Source: Leuconostoc lactis (GTDB lineage: Bacteria > Bacillota > Bacilli > Lactobacillales > Lactobacillaceae). From it: 64,000 nucleotides of DNA. Made by a program: the position numbers and the translations under genes. Shown here piece after piece: positions 9,573-17,437 of the stretch (within the stretch, counting starts at the first letter, position 1; every line of letters begins with the position of its first letter). Below the pieces are notes generated by a model. It saw only the letters and a list, made by a program, of their open reading frames with translations, ran no database searches and had not been told where the DNA came from. Where the stretch lies: assembly GCF_007954625.1 (NCBI RefSeq), contig NZ_CP042420.1:1128501-1192500 (forward strand), written 5' to 3'.

Positions 9573-10515
9573 AATGAATACCTGCACCGCTAGTGGTGAT
9601 TTCAAGATGGAGATCAGGCATAGCGGCTTGTAACTGTGACACAATCAGTGGTGCGTGTGCTTGCGTGGTGATGATTTTAACATTTGGACCGGCATCAAGC
9701 GTTGCAAAAGCTAGTAACCCTTGACGGCGCATGTCAGCGACCAAGGTCAAAATGTCGGTTGTGTCATTGGTAAAATAAGTGAATGGTTCCAGGCGGGCTG
9801 TTCGGTTCAAATCATGCATCGCTAAGGCATTGGCTTCGGCAATCGTGCCGATTTTTTCAATGTCACTGGCTTGAATTGCGGCTTGCATATCACGTAATTG
9901 GGCCGCACTATTTTTAACCCAAGTCGCATAATCAGGCGATGTTGCCGCGCGCCGCATCCCTTCAGTCGACCCCACCTTTTTCATGGCCGTTGAGACTTCC
10001 GCGACCACTAAGGCAATGGGCATGTCGGGGGCATGCAAACTTTCGGCAAATGATGAGGCATCATCATGACCTTCATGCCAAATGGCAAAATGACCATAAA
10101 ACGAGCGTGAAGCGGAACCAGAACCCCGACGGGCTAAACGCGATAATGTCATGTTATCGAGATCGAGTCCCAATTCGCGCGTTACTGCGCCAGTTAAAGC
10201 CGCAAAAGCTGAGGCAGAGGACGCGAGTCCTGCACCGGTTGGCACGTGATTTTCTGATGCAACAGTCAGTGGGGCAAAGTCACCCAAAGTATCGCGTAGC
10301 ATATCTAAGAAGCGGTGGATACGTTGGCTATCAAAAGGTTGCCCGTTGATCAGTAATTCATCAGCTGAAGCATTTTGGCTTACGGTCGTGCGTGTATAAA
10401 ATTCATTGAGCGTTAGTGAAATTGAGCTCGTGGTTGGTAGATTTAAAATAGGATCTTTTTTCCCCCAATATTTAATGAGGGCAATGTTGGTATGGGCAGT
10501 TGCTGTGGTTGTCAT
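9562..10515 (-). CDS. mvaD: Diphosphomevalonate decarboxylase
   Basis: ATP-dependent decarboxylation of mevalonate diphosphate to IPP. The 317-residue product has the typical start NIALIKYWGKKD at 10-21, GLASSASAFAAL as the nucleotide loop and a conserved Asp in LDAGPNVK. ATG 10515 has SD AGAAAG seven bases away; the frame is open for 32 more codons upstream without SD. First gene of the minus-strand mevalonate operon; the mevalonate kinase gene is absent from the cluster. Confidence 0.94.
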   Translation of the reverse strand: MTTTATAHTNIALIKYWGKKDPILNLPTTSSISLTLNEFYTRTTVSQNASADELLINGQPFDSQRIHRFLDMLRDTLGDFAPLTVASENHVPTGAGLASSASAFAALTGAVTRELGLDLDNMTLSRLARRGSGSASRSFYGHFAIWHEGHDDASSFAESLHAPDMPIALVVAEVSTAMKKVGSTEGMRRAATSPDYATWVKNSAAQLRDMQAAIQASDIEKIGTIAEANALAMHDLNRTARLEPFTYFTNDTTDILTLVADMRRQGLLAFATLDAGPNVKIITTQAHAPLIVSQLQAAMPDLHLEITTSGAGIHYDN

Positions 10516-10566
10516 AAACGTTCTTTCTATCAAAAATTGAGTTATCTTAATATTATCATAATTTAG

Positions 10567-10591
10567 CCACAGCTGGGGTGAGCAGCTGTGG
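10567..10591. repeat. Nine-bp perfect inverted repeat between mvaD and the AI-2E gene
   Basis: CCACAGCTG and CAGCTGTGG separated by seven bases, lying between divergent promoters. There is no T-run, so it is not a terminator. It may be an operator or form the 5' end of the mvaD transcript. Confidence 0.5.
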
Positions 10592-10605
10592 GCAGAGGTA
10601 AAATT

Positions 10606-10640
10606 TTGCAATAAAATGCACCATTTAAATATGGTACTAT
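10606..10640 (+). promoter_or_regulatory. Probable promoter of the AI-2E-family gene
   Basis: Extended -10 TGGTACTAT (10632-10640). TTGCAA at 10606-10611 is a possible but distant -35. A 9-bp hairpin (10652-10672, with one G-T pair) would begin about five bases after transcription start. Confidence 0.45.
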
Positions 10641-10721
10641 GGTAGTAATAGTAGTTTGTCGTTGATAAACTAACGCAACTGTTGCAAAACGGTCATACGA
10701 GATTGGAGGTTAAGAGCTAGA

Positions 10722-11870
10722 ATGAGAGAACAATCATGGTATCGACGCTGGCTGTCAGGCAATAACTTATTGAACGGGTTATTGGTGATTTTACTGATTT
10801 TATTAATTATTTTTTTGAGTTGGCAAGTGCGGTTTATTTTGGAACCTATCCGTGCCTTATTTACGGCTGTTGGGGCGCCAATTTTAATCGCTGGGGTTTT
10901 GTACTATCTGTTGAGCCCCTTGGTAAAATTACTCACACGTTATACCCATATTCCAAGAGCGTTGGCAATTGGTTTGATATTAATTGCCATTATTGGGCTT
11001 GCTGCTGGCTTAATCACGATGTTAGTCGTCGTTTTGCGTTTTCAAGTGATGACGTTTATTGATAATTGGCCAAGTTATTGGCATACCAGTCAAAACTTTA
11101 TTAACGAAACGTTTAAGTCTAGTCAATTTAAACCGGTACGGGAATTCTTAAATACGACCAACACCGGCATTAACCAAAATGTGATTGACTGGAGTAAAAA
11201 ATACCTGACAACAGGGGTAGCTGGCATTAGCTCACTGGCGTCAACACTGACATCGGTTGGGATTACAGCCGTATCGACACCGTTTATTTTGTACTATATG
11301 TTGCTAGATGGGCATAAGTTTTCAGGCTTTGTTGCTGAAAAGTTTCCCCCTAAAGCACAACACTCATTACGGGAATTATTAACCGATATTAGTAAGCAAA
11401 TTGCTAAATATATTCGTGGACAATTGGGCGTTGGTTTGGCTGTCATGATTATGTTTGGGATTGGGTATACGGTTATTGGTTTACCTTATGGCATTTTACT
11501 GGCGATGATGGCAGGTTTCTTCAATATGATTCCTTACGTCGGCTCAATTTTAGCTCAGGTACCCGTTTTCATTGTGGCCCTCATTGCTGGTGGCCCTAAA
11601 TTGCTCATTTTGGTGATTATTGTGCTAGTGATTGAACAACCAATTGAAGGACATGTTATCGCGCCTAAAATTTTAGGGGATGCTTTGGCGATTCATCCGG
11701 TGACCGTTATTGTGGTATTGTTAACTGGTGCGCATATTTTTGGGGTGCTCGGCGTGATTTTGGGTGTGCCAACTTACGCGGTCCTCAAGGTCCTTGTGAC
11801 GCGAATTTATACATGGTGGCGTAGTAACTCTGCCTTATTTAAAGAAGGAACGGAAGAAGTAGAACAATGA
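10722..11870 (+). CDS. AI-2E family transporter (PF01594-type permease)
   Basis: A 382-residue polytopic membrane protein with paired N-terminal hydrophobic segments, a soluble insertion around 110-180 and a hydrophobic C-terminal half containing GFFNMIPYVGSI and PKILGDALAIHP, both typical of the family. Members have been linked to autoinducer-2 export or ion/proton antiport; which applies here is unknown. GGAGG is 12 bases from the ATG, a long spacing. Stop overlaps the trmL start (ATGA). Confidence 0.85.
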   Translation: MREQSWYRRWLSGNNLLNGLLVILLILLIIFLSWQVRFILEPIRALFTAVGAPILIAGVLYYLLSPLVKLLTRYTHIPRALAIGLILIAIIGLAAGLITMLVVVLRFQVMTFIDNWPSYWHTSQNFINETFKSSQFKPVREFLNTTNTGINQNVIDWSKKYLTTGVAGISSLASTLTSVGITAVSTPFILYYMLLDGHKFSGFVAEKFPPKAQHSLRELLTDISKQIAKYIRGQLGVGLAVMIMFGIGYTVIGLPYGILLAMMAGFFNMIPYVGSILAQVPVFIVALIAGGPKLLILVIIVLVIEQPIEGHVIAPKILGDALAIHPVTVIVVLLTGAHIFGVLGVILGVPTYAVLKVLVTRIYTWWRSNSALFKEGTEEVEQ

Positions 11871-12379
11871 CAAATCATATTGTGTTATTTGAACCGGTAA
11901 TGCCGGCCAACACTGGTAATATTGCCAGAACAACTGCAGGAACGGATGCCGTATTACATCTGATTGAACCTTTAGGGTTTGAATTAGATGATAAGCATGT
12001 TAAGCGTGCTGGATTGGATTACTGGAAACATGTCCAATTGGTCAAGCATGATAGTCTACCAGACTTTCTAGACACTTTGCGTGAGACGGATCATCTCTAT
12101 TTAGTTTCAAAGTTTGCGAACTACGACTATACCCAACCCGATTATTCGGTTACTGATGGCGATCATTATTTCCTCTTTGGTAAAGAAACGACTGGCTTGC
12201 CAGAAGTCTTTATGCGCCAAAACCCAGATAAAGCGATTCGTATTCCACAAGATGACACGCATATTCGATCATTAAACTTATCAAATACTGTGGCGATTGT
12301 CTTATATGAGGCACTGCGTCAACAAAGTTTCCCTAATTTGGAAACAACGCACACCTACGAACAAGATAAATTGAAATAA
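11867..12379 (+). CDS. trmL: tRNA (cytidine/uridine-34-2'-O)-methyltransferase
   Basis: SPOUT-class methyltransferase, 170 residues, that methylates the wobble ribose of tRNA-Leu isoacceptors. Family motifs are present in order: EPVMPANTGNIARTTAG (motif 1 region), FGKETTGLPEVF near 104-115, and the knot-forming IRIPQDDTHIRSLNLSNTVA near 125-144. ATGA overlap with the upstream permease gene indicates coupling. A tRNA-Glu gene follows, transcribed from its own promoter. Confidence 0.93.
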   Translation: MTNHIVLFEPVMPANTGNIARTTAGTDAVLHLIEPLGFELDDKHVKRAGLDYWKHVQLVKHDSLPDFLDTLRETDHLYLVSKFANYDYTQPDYSVTDGDHYFLFGKETTGLPEVFMRQNPDKAIRIPQDDTHIRSLNLSNTVAIVLYEALRQQSFPNLETTHTYEQDKLK

Positions 12380-12383
12380 AGTG

Positions 12384-12412
12384 TTGACAAAGGGCGAAAA
12401 TCTTGCTACTAT
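12384..12412 (+). promoter_or_regulatory. Promoter of tRNA-Glu
   Basis: Consensus TTGACA (12384-12389), 17-base spacer, extended -10 TGCTACTAT ending at 12412. An overlapping TATAAT at 12410-12415 would need a 20-base spacer. Confidence 0.75.
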
Positions 12413-12448
12413 AATATAGTTGTTTCAGTTATGAAACACACTGACCAT

Positions 12449-12520
12449 GGCTCGTTGGTCAAGTGGCTAAGACGCTGCCCTTTCACGGCGGAATCGAGAG
12501 TTCGATTCTCTCACGAGCTA
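12449..12520 (+). tRNA. tRNA-Glu (anticodon TTC)
   Basis: A 72-nt cloverleaf: acceptor GGCTCGT pairs with ACGAGCT (position 1-72 is G-U, as is usual for bacterial tRNA-Glu), D arm TGGTCAAGTGGCTAAGA, anticodon stem CTGCC/GGCGG with loop CTTTCAC (anticodon TTC at 12482-12484), T arm GAGAGTTCGATTCTCTC, discriminator A. CCA is not encoded. Confidence 0.96.
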
Positions 12521-12525
12521 TATCA

Positions 12526-12551
12526 AGTCGCAACTTCGGTTGCGGCTTTTT
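12526..12551 (+). terminator. Terminator after tRNA-Glu
   Basis: Nine-bp stem AGTCGCAAC/GTTGCGGCT (one G-U) with a TTCG tetraloop and a T-run. Confidence 0.88.
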
Positions 12552-12647
12552 ATGTTTTCAGGATAATCATTAAAAAGCGAACACCAGTTTGATTTGGTTT
12601 CATGATAAAATAAAAGACATAACGATCAGATTTAGAGGGGATTGATT

Positions 12648-15050
12648 TTGGCAACTCGTAAAACACCGCAACGCCGACGAACAACTGCATCAACTCGAAA
12701 AAAAAGCATGAATGCTGTGATTGGCAAAAACATTGCCTTGCTTCTAAGCATCTTTTTAGGCGTCATGGGGACGTTTAAATTGGGCTTGTTAGGCGCCTAT
12801 GTGGCCAATGTCTTCCGATTGGGATTTGGTAATTTATATCTCGGCGTATTAGTCCCAATGACGGTGTTACTGGGCTATGCGATGATTTATAAGCGGCTAC
12901 CAAAAATTGCGCGGCATTTTTGGCTTGGTGCCATCATGGCGTTTGTCGCACTGTTAACATTGTCGTCGTTGTTATTTTTTACCTATACTGTGAAAAATAG
13001 TAATGGTTATGTCCAAACTGTGATGACGTTGATTGGTCAAGATTTTGCCAATAAATCTGCCAATACCCCCGTCGGTGGTGGGGTAGTTGGTGCCATGCTC
13101 TATAACGGCTGCTTTACATTAGTCGCCAACATTGGGACTTGGTTGCTCTCCCTAATCTTACTGTTGAGTGGTGTCATCATCTTCTTTAGAATTCCGGCGC
13201 GTGATTTGACGCAAAAAGGGATTGAAAAAGCACAAAATGGGGTGGCTTATGTGCAAGAACAGCGCGCGAACATGCCACCACGCGAACCTTTATTTAAACG
13301 TCGGGAACGTCCCAAAAAGAGTATTACAGACTTTGGTGATGATCCGTTAGGTGTGAAATCAACCAAAACAGCCACAGCTGACCCTGTGGTACCGCCAGCC
13401 ACCACGCCAGTTGCTGAGTTTGTCGAACCAGAAATCAAATGGCAAGGACCAGTGGCACCAGCTGAAACGTCACCAACGCCGGCACCAGTTGTGTCAACGC
13501 CTAAGCCAGCAAGCGCGACGCCGCCAGTATCTGATACAGGCGATGATGACGAGCCATTGGCTTTGGCGACAGAAACGTCAGGCCAAGATAATCCAGATTA
13601 TGAATTGCCAACGGCTGATTTGTTGACCAAGGTATCGCCAACTGATCAGACCAAGGAATTCCAAAGTTTGACAGAAAAATCACGTCTCGTGCATGATACG
13701 CTGTTAAGCTTTGGTGTCGAAGCGGAAGTAACGAGTGTATCACTTGGGCCAACCGTGACTCAGTATGAATTGAAACCAGGTCAAGGGGTCAAAGTTAACC
13801 GAATTGCCAATTTGGCTGATGATTTAGCGTTGGCCTTAGCAGCCAAGTCTATCCGTATTGAAGCACCAATTCCAGGGAAACCTTACGTCGGCATTGAAGT
13901 GCCAAATGATACGCAAGCGACAGTTGGTTTCCGCGATATGATTGAACAGGCACCAAAGGATGATGACCATCCATTAAATGTGCCATTGGGACGTGATGTG
14001 ACGGGTAATATCATTATGGCTAATTTGGCCGACATGCCGCATTTGTTGATTGCCGGTTCAACTGGATCGGGTAAGTCGGTTGGGTTAAATGGCATTATTA
14101 TTTCGATTTTGTTGAAAGCCAAGCCAAATGAAGTTAAGTTGATGATGGTCGATCCCAAAGTGGTCGAATTATCGATTTATAATGGGATTCCGCATTTGTT
14201 GACACCGGTAGTGTCTGATCCGCGCAAAGCGGCGCGTTCACTCCAAAAAGTGGTTGACGAAATGGAAAATCGCTATAAATTGCTTGCCCAATTTGGGAAG
14301 CGTAACATTGGGGAATACAATGCTGCGGTCGAGCAACAAAATGCGGAAGCTAAGACAACTGGCGCATCTGTGATGCAAAAAATGCCTTATATTGTTGCGA
14401 TTGTCGATGAATTTGCGGATTTGATGAGTACAGTCGGTTCCGAAATCGAAGTGTCCATCGCCCGACTAGGCGCAAAGGCCCGTGCGGCTGGGATTCACAT
14501 GATTTTGGCCACTCAGCGACCAGATGTTAAAGTAATTAACGGGACGATTAAAAGTAATATTCCAGGGCGCATCGCCTTTAGAACAGCCTCTGGTATTGAT
14601 TCACGCACGATTATCGATACAAACGGGGCTGAAAAATTGTTGGGGCGTGGCGATATGATTTTTGCCCCACCAGGTAAGCCAACGCAGCGTGTCCAAGGCG
14701 CCTTTATTAGTAATACTGACGTGACAAACGTAGTATCCTTTGTCAAGGCACAACAAGAAGTCCAATACTCAGAAGCGATGACAGTGACCGATGAAGAAAT
14801 TGCTCAAGATGCGGGTGATGGTGGCGGTGCAGGCAACAGTGAAGATGAGTTGTTCCAAGAAGCTTTACAGTTCATTATTGAACAACAAAAAGCCTCTACC
14901 TCATTGTTGCAGCGGCGTTTCCGCATTGGTTATAATCGCGCAGCTCGCTTGATTGATGACCTCGAAGCAGGAGGTTATATTGGGCCTGCCGAAGGTTCTA
15001 AACCACGACATGTTAATATTAGTGATGGCAGTTCTGGTGTAGAACATTAA
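12648..15050 (+). CDS. ftsK: DNA translocase FtsK/SpoIIIE
   Basis: Septum-anchored motor that pumps chromosome ends into daughter cells. Residues about 25-185 hold four hydrophobic segments; a Pro/Thr-rich linker runs to about 330; the motor has Walker A GSTGSGKS near 470 and Walker B VAIVDEFADL near 585; the C-terminal winged-helix gamma domain (LLQRRFRIGYNRAARLIDDL) ends the protein. I choose TTG 12648, seven bases after AGAGGGG; an in-frame TTG at 12642 is too close to the SD. Length 800 matches LAB homologues. Confidence 0.94.
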   Translation: MATRKTPQRRRTTASTRKKSMNAVIGKNIALLLSIFLGVMGTFKLGLLGAYVANVFRLGFGNLYLGVLVPMTVLLGYAMIYKRLPKIARHFWLGAIMAFVALLTLSSLLFFTYTVKNSNGYVQTVMTLIGQDFANKSANTPVGGGVVGAMLYNGCFTLVANIGTWLLSLILLLSGVIIFFRIPARDLTQKGIEKAQNGVAYVQEQRANMPPREPLFKRRERPKKSITDFGDDPLGVKSTKTATADPVVPPATTPVAEFVEPEIKWQGPVAPAETSPTPAPVVSTPKPASATPPVSDTGDDDEPLALATETSGQDNPDYELPTADLLTKVSPTDQTKEFQSLTEKSRLVHDTLLSFGVEAEVTSVSLGPTVTQYELKPGQGVKVNRIANLADDLALALAAKSIRIEAPIPGKPYVGIEVPNDTQATVGFRDMIEQAPKDDDHPLNVPLGRDVTGNIIMANLADMPHLLIAGSTGSGKSVGLNGIIISILLKAKPNEVKLMMVDPKVVELSIYNGIPHLLTPVVSDPRKAARSLQKVVDEMENRYKLLAQFGKRNIGEYNAAVEQQNAEAKTTGASVMQKMPYIVAIVDEFADLMSTVGSEIEVSIARLGAKARAAGIHMILATQRPDVKVINGTIKSNIPGRIAFRTASGIDSRTIIDTNGAEKLLGRGDMIFAPPGKPTQRVQGAFISNTDVTNVVSFVKAQQEVQYSEAMTVTDEEIAQDAGDGGGAGNSEDELFQEALQFIIEQQKASTSLLQRRFRIGYNRAARLIDDLEAGGYIGPAEGSKPRHVNISDGSSGVEH

Positions 15051-15079
15051 AAAAGATCGACTTGCGTCGATCTTTTTTT
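15049..15079. terminator. Bidirectional terminator between ftsK and the convergent gene
   Basis: Twelve-bp stem AAAAAAGATCGA with loop CTTGCG; T-run on each strand. The ftsK stop lies in one arm. Confidence 0.88.
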
Positions 15080-15569
15080 AGTCGTTAAAGAGGGGTTTGA
15101 TTTGCGCTTGAAACTGACCGTCTGGATCATTGACAAACTTGGCATAATCTTGCCAATAACGATCTGATAAAATCGCGGGTTCAGCAATATTATCGGGAAT
15201 ATAAGCGCGGGGAATTTGCCCGTTATCAGTACGTGGGCCATCATATTGTTTGGCAAAGTCTTGTAACTTTTTTTCAACCACGATGGCTTGGGGCCCAAAC
15301 CAGTTAATGGATTCACGATGAATCAGTTGATCAGCCGTTTCAAATACGCCCGTTTGTTCAGGGACGGCAAATGGATGGACCAATGAAACCAAAGTTGGTT
15401 GATGATTTTCTAAATAAACAATGCCACCCGCCATTTCTGACGGCAGGTTGGGTTGGTCGTGTTGATTGGTAGCGAGTAGCACAAGACCAGTGTCATCAAT
15501 GTCAAGTTTGTCGGGTTGACCGAGAAAAATTTTTAATAAGTGTTCTGGTGAAATGCTGTATGTTTTCAT
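15078..15569 (-). CDS. Unknown 163-residue protein coupled to adenine deaminase
   Basis: I do not recognise a family. The protein is acidic, soluble and without signal peptide or membrane segment; it contains INWFGPQAIVVEKKLQDFA and a C-terminal aromatic stretch SDRYWQDYAKFV. It starts two bases after the ade stop with a modest SD (CAGGA), so it is almost certainly cotranscribed and translationally coupled to ade. A role with adenine deaminase is inferred only from that arrangement. Confidence 0.75.
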   Translation of the reverse strand: MKTYSISPEHLLKIFLGQPDKLDIDDTGLVLLATNQHDQPNLPSEMAGGIVYLENHQPTLVSLVHPFAVPEQTGVFETADQLIHRESINWFGPQAIVVEKKLQDFAKQYDGPRTDNGQIPRAYIPDNIAEPAILSDRYWQDYAKFVNDPDGQFQAQIKPLFND

Positions 15570-15571
15570 AA

Positions 15572-17227
15572 TTAATCCTGAATTGTAATAAATGAGAAAC
15601 GGTTAAAGTCGAATAAGCCTTGATCAGTGATTTTAAGACTTGGAATAACTGGTAGTGCCATAAAAGACAAGGTCAAAAACGGATCAAATGGAATGTCGCT
15701 GAGTTCAGCAAAGGCCGCTTGCAGTTTGTGATCGTTCTCAATCACAGTTTGATAGGGCGCCTCTGACATTAAACCACCAATTGCCAAGGGCAGGGTGGTC
15801 ACTTGGCCGTTGTGCACCACCACTTCACCACCGCCCATATCACGTAGTGTGTTGGCTGCCAAAATCATATCCTCATCATTAGTACCAGCAATAATCACGT
15901 TATGTGAATCATGGGCAATCGTTGAAGCAATCGCGCCACTTTTTAAGTGAAGCCCTTTAATGATGCCAATCCCGTGATCGAGGTTGTGATAACGCTCAGC
16001 AACGACAATTTTAGCGTAAGTCTCATCAGCGACAAACTGACCATCAACGGTTGGCACGTTTTCAACCAGATGTGTTGTGGTGATGTGATGCGGCATAATG
16101 CCAATCACATGAGCTGGTTTCTCGGGATCCAAAGGTAGTGTCAAATCCGCCGCCGTTAAGGTGAAATTCAGTGACTGATTGGCCAGGGGCAACACCGTGG
16201 TTTCGGCTTCGTTATACCATTGGCCGTTAACCATGACTTTTTGTGCGGTAAAGTCGTTTAATTGATCGATGATGACCAAATCCGCGACAAACCCATCGGT
16301 GAGGGCGCCGACATCAGTTAACCCTTGAGCTTTGGCGGCATTGTAACTGCCAATCGTAAAGGCCATGGCAGGCGACATGCCGTTTTGAATCGCTAGGCGA
16401 ACATTAAAGTCAATTGAGCCTTCACGTTGCAGGTCATTGGCAGTTTTATCATCGGTTGCAAACGCAAAATGGGATTGGTTAGCCGTGGTGATTGCTGGTA
16501 AAATCGCTAATTCATCACGTTCAACGGTCCCTTCACGGACAAAAACAGCAAAACCAGCGTTCAAACGTTCCAGTGCTTGCTTGGCATTTTCACTTTCGTG
16601 ATCGGTGCTAATCCCGTACTTGCGATAAATCGCCAGCTGTTTACGTGAAAGGCCGGACACATGGCCATCGACTTGTTTGCCGGCGGCTTGGGCGTCATGA
16701 ATTTTTTGGTGCATGTCACTATCTTCATTAAAGACCGCTGGGAAATCCATGACTTCGGCCAAACCGTTGACTTCAGGCACGCTATAAAAAGGTTTAAGCG
16801 CATCGGCATGTAGCTTTGCGCCGGCGTGTTCAAATGGCGTCGCTGGCACAGAAGACGGGAGCATATAATGAATGTGTAGTGGTGACTGACGCGCTTCTTC
16901 TAACATATATTGAATGCCGGAAACGCCGGAAACACTCGCAATTTCATGCGGATCAGCAAAAATACGCGTCACCCCACGTGGGATGACCAGCTTACCAAAT
17001 TCACTGGGGGCGAGCAATGAACTTTCAATATGGACGTGGGCATCAATGAGACCAGGGACGATATATTGGCCTTTGGCATCATAGGTATGCGCGGCTTGTA
17101 AGTCGGAACGTTGCCCACGATAGACAATCTTTTGATCATCAATCCAGAGTTCAGTTTCATCAAAAGTTAAGTTGAAGACATCTAATATTTTGGCGTTAAT
17201 AATATGCCATGACACGGTTTTTGCCAC
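15572..17227 (-). CDS. ade: Adenine deaminase
   Basis: Metal-dependent amidohydrolase that deaminates adenine to hypoxanthine, which Hpt can then salvage. Motifs: metal ligands in GLIDAHVHIESS, ADPHEIASVSG, DGHVSGLSRKQL, and the family-specific ASTIAHDSHNVIIAG near the C-terminal third. I favour GTG 17227 (551 residues) because AAAGCGAG precedes it; a TTG at 17245 would add six residues but has no SD. First gene of a two-gene operon. No PurR-type box is visible upstream. Confidence 0.93.
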   Translation of the reverse strand: MAKTVSWHIINAKILDVFNLTFDETELWIDDQKIVYRGQRSDLQAAHTYDAKGQYIVPGLIDAHVHIESSLLAPSEFGKLVIPRGVTRIFADPHEIASVSGVSGIQYMLEEARQSPLHIHYMLPSSVPATPFEHAGAKLHADALKPFYSVPEVNGLAEVMDFPAVFNEDSDMHQKIHDAQAAGKQVDGHVSGLSRKQLAIYRKYGISTDHESENAKQALERLNAGFAVFVREGTVERDELAILPAITTANQSHFAFATDDKTANDLQREGSIDFNVRLAIQNGMSPAMAFTIGSYNAAKAQGLTDVGALTDGFVADLVIIDQLNDFTAQKVMVNGQWYNEAETTVLPLANQSLNFTLTAADLTLPLDPEKPAHVIGIMPHHITTTHLVENVPTVDGQFVADETYAKIVVAERYHNLDHGIGIIKGLHLKSGAIASTIAHDSHNVIIAGTNDEDMILAANTLRDMGGGEVVVHNGQVTTLPLAIGGLMSEAPYQTVIENDHKLQAAFAELSDIPFDPFLTLSFMALPVIPSLKITDQGLFDFNRFSFITIQD

Positions 17228-17350
17228 AATAACACTCGCTTTCAATTTTTTAATAGTTTACCACAAATGGGCGGTGATGCAGCCTGAAATATTGGGTTGA
17301 TAACGGGTAATTTAAGTCTTGATTTCAACTAGACCAATTTTTAAAATTTG

Positions 17351-17379
17351 TTGACAAAGTAAAAATATTGCCGTAGAAT
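17351..17379 (+). promoter_or_regulatory. Promoter of glmS
   Basis: TTGACA (17351-17356), 17-base spacer, TAGAAT (17374-17379). Transcription would begin near 17386, leaving a leader of about 52 nt. Confidence 0.85.
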
Positions 17380-17437
17380 AGTGAATGTTAGGTTAATATA
17401 ACGTATTGACCAATTTAATAAAGAGGGTAAATAAACT

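Noticed and set aside
17228..17437. glmS ribozyme upstream of glmS
   Set aside because: The leader from the strong promoter is only about 52 nt and the ribozyme core sequence is absent from the whole spacer.
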